Source: Falsochrobactrum shanghaiense
Lineage (GTDB): Bacteria > Pseudomonadota > Alphaproteobacteria > Rhizobiales > Rhizobiaceae
Reading direction: 5' to 3'
Assembly (NCBI RefSeq): GCF_003149535.1
Contig: NZ_QGDB01000001.1
Location: 434,001-498,000 of the forward strand
DNA: 64,000 nt
Below the pieces are notes generated by a model. That model worked only from the letters and a program-made list of their open reading frames with translations. It searched no databases and was not told where the DNA came from. The translations under genes were made by a program, and so were the position numbers. Below are positions 56,216 through 64,000 of the stretch, one piece after another. Numbering within the stretch: position 1 is the first letter of the stretch; every line of letters begins with the position of its first letter.

Positions 56216-57823
56216 TTACATTCTGAAGATGCCAAAGCGCGTCGGCTCGACGGGCGCATTCAGTGTGGCGGAAAGCGACAGACCCAGCACTTCGCGGCTC
56301 TTGCGCGGATCGATAATGCCGTCATCCCAAAGCCGTGCCGAGGCATAGAGCGGATGGCTCTGGCGCTCGAACATTTCCAGCGTCGGACGCTTGAACTCCG
56401 CTTCTTCCTCCGCCGACCATGTGCCGCCGGTTCGCTCGATCCCGTCACGCTTGACGCTCGCCAGCACGCCTGCGGCCTGCTCTCCGCCCATGACCGCGAT
56501 GCGGCTATTGGGCCATGTCCATAAAAAGCGCGGCGAATAAGCCCGCCCCGCCATGCCGTAATTGCCCGCGCCATAGGACGCGCCGATCAGCATGGTGATT
56601 TTCGGCACATTGGCCGTCGCCACTGCCGTCACCAGCTTGGCGCCATGTTTCGCGATGCCTTCGGCCTCATATTTGCGCCCGACCATGAAGCCGGTAATGT
56701 TTTGCAAAAACACCAGCGGAATATTGCGCTGGCAGCAAAGCTCGATGAAATGCGCGCCCTTGAGCGCCGCTTCGGAAAACAGCACGCCATTATTGGCAAT
56801 GATGCCGACCGGTATTCCATAAAGGCTTGCAAAGCCGCAGACCAAAGTCGGACCAAAGCGCGCCTTGAACTCGTCGAAATCCGAACCATCGACCAGCCGT
56901 GCGATCACCTCGCGCACATCATAGGGAATGCGCGTATCGGCGGAGACGACACCGAGAATTTCCTCGGGGTCATAAAGCGGCGCGGCGCTGTCGCCTTTTG
57001 GAATGAAACTTCGTTTTTCGCTGTTGAGATTGGCCGCAATGGCGCGCGCGATCTGCAATGCATGGGCATCGTCATTGGCCAGATGATCGGCCACGCCGGA
57101 AAGCCGCGTGTGCACATCGCCACCGCCCAAATCTTCCGCGCTCACCACTTCGCCGGTTGCAGCCTTCACCAATGGCGGACCGGCCAGAAAGATCGTGCCC
57201 TGATTGCGAACGATTACCGTCTCGTCGCTCATGGCAGGCACGTAGGCACCGCCTGCCGTGCACGAACCCATGACCACGGCGAGTTGCGCAACGCCTGCCG
57301 CCGACATTTGCGCCTGATTGTAGAAGATGCGCCCGAAGTGATCGCGGTCCGGGAAAACCTCGTCCTGATTGGGCAGGTTCGCACCGCCCGAATCGACCAG
57401 ATAGATGCAAGGCAGGCGGTTTTCGCCCGCAATCTCCTGCGCGCGCAGGTGCTTTTTCACCGTAATCGGATAATAGGTGCCGCCCTTCACCGTCGCATCA
57501 TTGCAGACGATCATGCAGTCGCGGCCCGAAACGCGGCCCACGCCGGTGATGATGCCCGCACAAGGTGCCGCACCGCCATACATGCCATGCGCTGCCGTCA
57601 GCCCCACTTCGAGAAAAGGCGAACCCGGATCGAGCAATTGCGCCACGCGCTCGCGCGGCAGAAGTTTTCCGCGTGCGACATGACGCTCGCGCGCCTTCTC
57701 GCCGCCGCCGTCAAGTGCTGCGCGGGACGCTTCGGCAACCACATCGATTGCCGCCAGCATCGCCTTGCGGTTTGTTTCAAAGACAGTATTTCGGGTCGAA
57801 ATCCCGGATTTGAGAACCGGCAT
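56216..57823 (-). CDS. liuB: Methylcrotonyl-CoA carboxylase beta subunit
   Basis: Carboxyltransferase subunit that carboxylates 3-methylcrotonyl-CoA. The 535-residue product shows [35 protein letters not shown] and acyl-CoA-binding [20 protein letters not shown] in the first half, and [44 protein letters not shown] in the second, characteristic of MCC beta. It overlaps the liuA stop by one base. Confidence 0.96.
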   Translation of the reverse strand: MPVLKSGISTRNTVFETNRKAMLAAIDVVAEASRAALDGGGEKARERHVARGKLLPRERVAQLLDPGSPFLEVGLTAAHGMYGGAAPCAGIITGVGRVSGRDCMIVCNDATVKGGTYYPITVKKHLRAQEIAGENRLPCIYLVDSGGANLPNQDEVFPDRDHFGRIFYNQAQMSAAGVAQLAVVMGSCTAGGAYVPAMSDETVIVRNQGTIFLAGPPLVKAATGEVVSAEDLGGGDVHTRLSGVADHLANDDAHALQIARAIAANLNSEKRSFIPKGDSAAPLYDPEEILGVVSADTRIPYDVREVIARLVDGSDFDEFKARFGPTLVCGFASLYGIPVGIIANNGVLFSEAALKGAHFIELCCQRNIPLVFLQNITGFMVGRKYEAEGIAKHGAKLVTAVATANVPKITMLIGASYGAGNYGMAGRAYSPRFLWTWPNSRIAVMGGEQAAGVLASVKRDGIERTGGTWSAEEEAEFKRPTLEMFERQSHPLYASARLWDDGIIDPRKSREVLGLSLSATLNAPVEPTRFGIFRM

Positions 57824-58986
57824 CAGCGGGTCTCCTGAAACAGTTCCCGTCCGATCAGCATGCGGCGAATTTCCGACGTACCGGCACCGATTTCATAAAG
57901 CTTGGCGTCACGCAGCAGGCGACCGGTCGGATAATCATTGATATAGCCATTGCCGCCCAGCGCCTGTATCGCCTGAAGCGCCATCTGCGTGGCATTTTCC
58001 GCCGTATAAAGAATGCAGCCTGCCGCATCCTTGCGCGATGTCTCACCCCGGTCGCAGCTCGCCGCCACCGCATAGGTATAGGCGCGCGCGGCGTTGAAGG
58101 TCACATACATGTCCGCAAGCTTGCCCTGCATGAGCTGGAATTCGCCAATCGGCTGGTCGAACTGCCTGCGCTCATGCACATAGGGCACGACGACATCGAG
58201 ACAGGCGGCCATGATGCCGAGCGGCCCGCCCGCCAGCACCACGCGCTCATAATCAAGGCCCGACATCAGCACGTTGACGCCCTTGCCCGCCTCGCCCAGC
58301 AGGTTTTCGGCTGGCACCTCACAATCCTCGAACACCAGTTCGCAGGTATTGGAGCCGCGCATGCCGAGCTTGTCGAGCTTTTGCGCCGTCGAGAAACCCT
58401 TGAAGGTTTTCTCAATGATAAATGCGCTGATGCCGCGCGAGCCCGCTGTGGGATCGGTCTTGGCATAGACCACCAGCACATCGGCATCGGGACCATTGGT
58501 GATCCACATCTTGTTGCCGTTCAGCACATAATGCTCGCCCCGCTTTTGAGCATGGAGCTTCATCGAAACCACATCGGACCCGGCGCCCGGCTCGGACATG
58601 GCAAGCGCGCCGACATGCTCGCCGGAAATAAGCCTGGGCAGATATTTCGCGCGCTGTTCGGGCGAGCCATTGCGCGTGATCTGGTTGACGCAGAGATTGG
58701 AATGGGCGCCATAGCTCAAGCCGATAGAGGCGGATGCGCGGCTGATTTCTTCCATCGCCACGCAATGGGCGAGATAGCCCATGCCTGCCCCGCCATGCTC
58801 TTCGGGTGCGGTGATGCCAAGAACGCCAAGCTCGCCCAGTTCACGCCAAAGATGCATCGGAAATGCATTGTTGCGGTCGGTTTCAGCGGCCAGCGGCGCA
58901 ATGCGGCTTTGCGCAAAACGGCGCACCGTATCGCGCAGGGCCTCGATCTCCTCGCCAAGACCGAAATTCATGCCAGAAGCAAACAT
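57823..58986 (-). CDS. liuA: Isovaleryl-CoA dehydrogenase
   Basis: FAD enzyme that oxidises isovaleryl-CoA to 3-methylcrotonyl-CoA and passes electrons to ETF. The 387-residue product has [58 protein letters not shown] with the catalytic glutamate region, and [42 protein letters not shown] at the end. GGAGGACG precedes the ATG at 58986. First gene of liuA-B-D-E-C. Confidence 0.95.
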   Translation of the reverse strand: MFASGMNFGLGEEIEALRDTVRRFAQSRIAPLAAETDRNNAFPMHLWRELGELGVLGITAPEEHGGAGMGYLAHCVAMEEISRASASIGLSYGAHSNLCVNQITRNGSPEQRAKYLPRLISGEHVGALAMSEPGAGSDVVSMKLHAQKRGEHYVLNGNKMWITNGPDADVLVVYAKTDPTAGSRGISAFIIEKTFKGFSTAQKLDKLGMRGSNTCELVFEDCEVPAENLLGEAGKGVNVLMSGLDYERVVLAGGPLGIMAACLDVVVPYVHERRQFDQPIGEFQLMQGKLADMYVTFNAARAYTYAVAASCDRGETSRKDAAGCILYTAENATQMALQAIQALGGNGYINDYPTGRLLRDAKLYEIGAGTSEIRRMLIGRELFQETR

Positions 58987-59111
58987 ACTCGTCCTCCACA
59001 AGTTCTGCCCGGCTATTAAAGCAGAGTGTCGTGTGAAGGCCGATTAAGCAACCAGATTGCGCGGCGTTCTGTGGCTATTTATTGCCATCTTACGAAATTT
59101 TCTTTCGCGGC

Positions 59112-61100
<1,989 letters not shown>

Positions 61101-61298
61101 TGTTCCTCCCAGAATCGCGTGCAAGACGCATCATTGCCGATTTCCACCGGCTTGCAGATGAATTTCTAGAAGAGAGATTCAAATCCGTCCATGGCTTTCC
61201 AGCATTTTCACAGCCGGCCTGCATTGCAATAAAACATCCATGAAAGAAAGTTATCGTGCAAGGAAAGCGCAATGGAACGATTTGGATCGGTGAGAAAT

Positions 61299-61374
61299 TG
61301 GTGGAGCCAAGCGGGATCGAACCGCTGACCTCCTGCATGCCATGCAGGCGCTCTCCCAGCTGAGCTATGGCCCC
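61299..61374 (-). tRNA. tRNA-Ala (anticodon GGC)
   Basis: A complete 76-base cloverleaf including encoded CCA. The acceptor stem pairs GGGGCCA with TGGCTCC and contains the G3:U70 wobble that identifies alanine tRNA. The anticodon stem CCTGC/GCAGG encloses ATGGCAT, so the anticodon is GGC. The T arm GCGGTTCGATCCCGC is standard. It reads GCC/GCU codons. It stands between the acetoacetyl-CoA synthetase and TIGR02300 genes; no integrase or attachment-like duplication is visible beside it. Confidence 0.97.
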
Positions 61375-61561
61375 ATCAGACCTCTTGCGAGGCGAAGCAG
61401 GCAGAACTTGTTGCCCGTCGAGGCGGCTTCTTAAAGGCCAAGTCGCAGAAGATCAAGCGCTAAATCGCAACCAGAGCCTCGCTGTGCAAAATAATTCGTC
61501 TTTTGTCCACATCAGGACCACAGGCGCGCAACACACCACGGAAAAACAGGCTCAAATGCAA

Positions 61562-61586
61562 CAAGGCGACCCAACGGGCCGCCTTG
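61562..61586 (-). terminator. Weak hairpin after the TIGR02300 gene
   Basis: CAAGGCG and CGCCTTG (61562-61568 with 61580-61586) pair, with a smaller inner GCCC/GGGT stem. It lies 27 bases beyond the stop of the TIGR02300 gene on the minus strand. The T-tract that follows is poor (TTGCATTTG), so this may be a stability hairpin rather than an efficient terminator. Confidence 0.45.
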
Positions 61587-61612
61587 CATATTTTCCACGA
61601 ACAGAAATCCGA

Positions 61613-61999
61613 TCAGACGTCTTCGTCGTCGTCGCCGACGCCGCCGCCCAGAATATCCGATACGTCGTCATTCTCGTCTTCCTCTTCTTCGAGGAACGCA
61701 TCGTCGTCATCGTCACCCAGATCGACATCATCGTCGATGTCCGGAATATCCTCGCCGCCCTTGGCCTCTTCATCCGCACTCTCAAGCGAAACGAATTCTG
61801 GCTTTTCGAGCGCCGTATCCAGTTCTTCCTCTTCGGTCTCTTCTTCCGCCGCGCGGTTTTCCGCGATCGTTGCTTCGAAATAGGAGCGCGGGTAGGAAAT
61901 CCCGGTATAGGGCGAAACAATCGGATCGCGGTTGAGATCGTAAAACTTCTTGCCCGTTTCCGGGTCGATGCGCTTGGTACCAAGTTCAGGTTTTGCCAC
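61613..61999 (-). CDS. TIGR02300 (FYDLN acid) family protein
   Basis: The 128-residue product starts from a GTG as MAKPELGTKRIDPETGKKFYDLNRDPIVSPYTGISYPRSYFE, the invariant front half of the family. The rest is acidic, with an Asp/Glu-rich tail of low complexity (about 85-128, with four or more consecutive Asp in places). In this family the N-terminal half is conserved and the tail varies. Function is unknown; the acidic tail suggests binding of a basic partner such as RNA-bound protein or histone-like protein, which is inference only. Confidence 0.88.
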   Translation of the reverse strand: MAKPELGTKRIDPETGKKFYDLNRDPIVSPYTGISYPRSYFEATIAENRAAEEETEEEELDTALEKPEFVSLESADEEAKGGEDIPDIDDDVDLGDDDDDAFLEEEEDENDDVSDILGGGVGDDDEDV

Positions 62000-62335
62000 G
62001 TCTAGCCTCGTTACTCTGAGTTCCCCGTCGCGCCCGCAGCGCATTCTGTCAGGGGCCAAAAATTCAATCGAAAATCGCGCCTTGCGGTATTTGTGCGGTG
62101 CATAAACGCAATTTGCAGCTTTTGTCAAAGCTAAAGACTCTTGGCGCGCAGCGAAAGCCATATTGTCGAATGCCCGCTCACTTGATTTCACTTTGCGGAC
62201 AATCGCGTATCCGGACCCCTTTGCGCCTGATCCCGCTTTAAATTTCGTTGCCGCGTGACCCCGGCGGCAAGCTATGCTAGGGAGGCTGCGCTTTGTTTAA
62301 TCCCGGCGTAGAATACGCCAAAAATGCGACAGTGA

Positions 62336-64000
<1,665 letters not shown>

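Noticed and set aside
56645..57838. 397-codon plus-strand frame opposite liuB
   Set aside because: The minus strand encodes a complete carboxyltransferase; the plus frame is shadow.
61250..61400. Possible genomic-island attachment site at tRNA-Ala
   Set aside because: No integrase, no duplicated tRNA 3' end and no change of base composition on either side in the window.

Overview
The window looks like a stretch of chromosome I of a Brucella species (Alphaproteobacteria, Hyphomicrobiales/Rhizobiales). The evidence is a BtaE-type trimeric autotransporter adhesin, two IalB-family proteins, a TamA/TamB (MapB) pair, a cyoABCD oxidase, short palindromic intergenic repeats of the kind known from Brucella, an octamer tandem repeat, and roughly 55-60% G+C with AT-rich islands only at a few promoters. 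The species cannot be fixed from the sequence. The adhesin frame (549 codons) is shorter than the about 740 residues I remember for B. suis 1330. Most of the window is ordinary core chromosome; I see no insertion sequence, prophage, integrase or CRISPR array.

Layout. 0-5 kb: cytochrome c maturation genes ccmABCDG (+), facing ilvD (-) across a shared terminator. 5-7 kb: a lone receiver-domain regulator, a stand-alone Lrp-type RAM domain and a DUF930 secreted protein. 7-11 kb: a sulfate ABC importer (binding protein, cysT, cysW, cysA). 11-16.9 kb: a GNAT acetyltransferase, a Bax-inhibitor-1-like membrane protein and the ybbP-ybbA/tesA-like divergent block. 17-24 kb: thpR, a low-molecular-weight phosphotyrosine phosphatase, phhB, a YkvA-like protein, an IalB-like protein, rlmN, a membrane protein, a LysE exporter and argG. 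24-26 kb: a second IalB-like gene directly downstream of btaE. 26-36 kb: a hemolysin-III protein, a lytic transglycosylase, small unknown genes, a kinase, pgm, mrp, gloA, a probable copper pair (Cys/His-rich protein plus a YcnI-PCuAC fusion) and a Cys-rich unknown. 36-44 kb: an L,D-transpeptidase, tamB-tamA and an SH3 protein. 44.5-48.7 kb: cyoABCD. 48.9-51 kb: a molybdopterin-binding protein, a candidate small RNA and a membrane-anchored dual-specificity phosphatase. 51-61 kb: a LivK-like binding protein and a complete leucine/isovalerate catabolic cluster (liuA, liuB, liuD, liuE, liuC) with acetoacetyl-CoA synthetase. 61-64 kb: tRNA-Ala(GGC), a TIGR02300 protein, aroA and the start of cmk.

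How it works together. Ccm proteins mature c-type cytochromes, while cyoABCD gives a quinol oxidase branch. TamAB, the Ldt, the lytic transglycosylase, Pgm and BtaE all shape the cell envelope. The liu genes take isovaleryl-CoA to acetoacetate and acetyl-CoA, and acetoacetyl-CoA synthetase reactivates the acetoacetate.

The most interesting non-coding signal is on the minus strand. Two loci, one on each side of the SH3 gene, form strong hairpins whose loops are C-rich runs resembling the anti-Shine-Dalgarno sequence (43627-43700 and 44491-44565; the second also has an intrinsic terminator and follows cyoD directly). They resemble the C-rich-loop small RNAs known in rhizobia and Rhodobacter. 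A third structured RNA candidate lies at 49851-49960.
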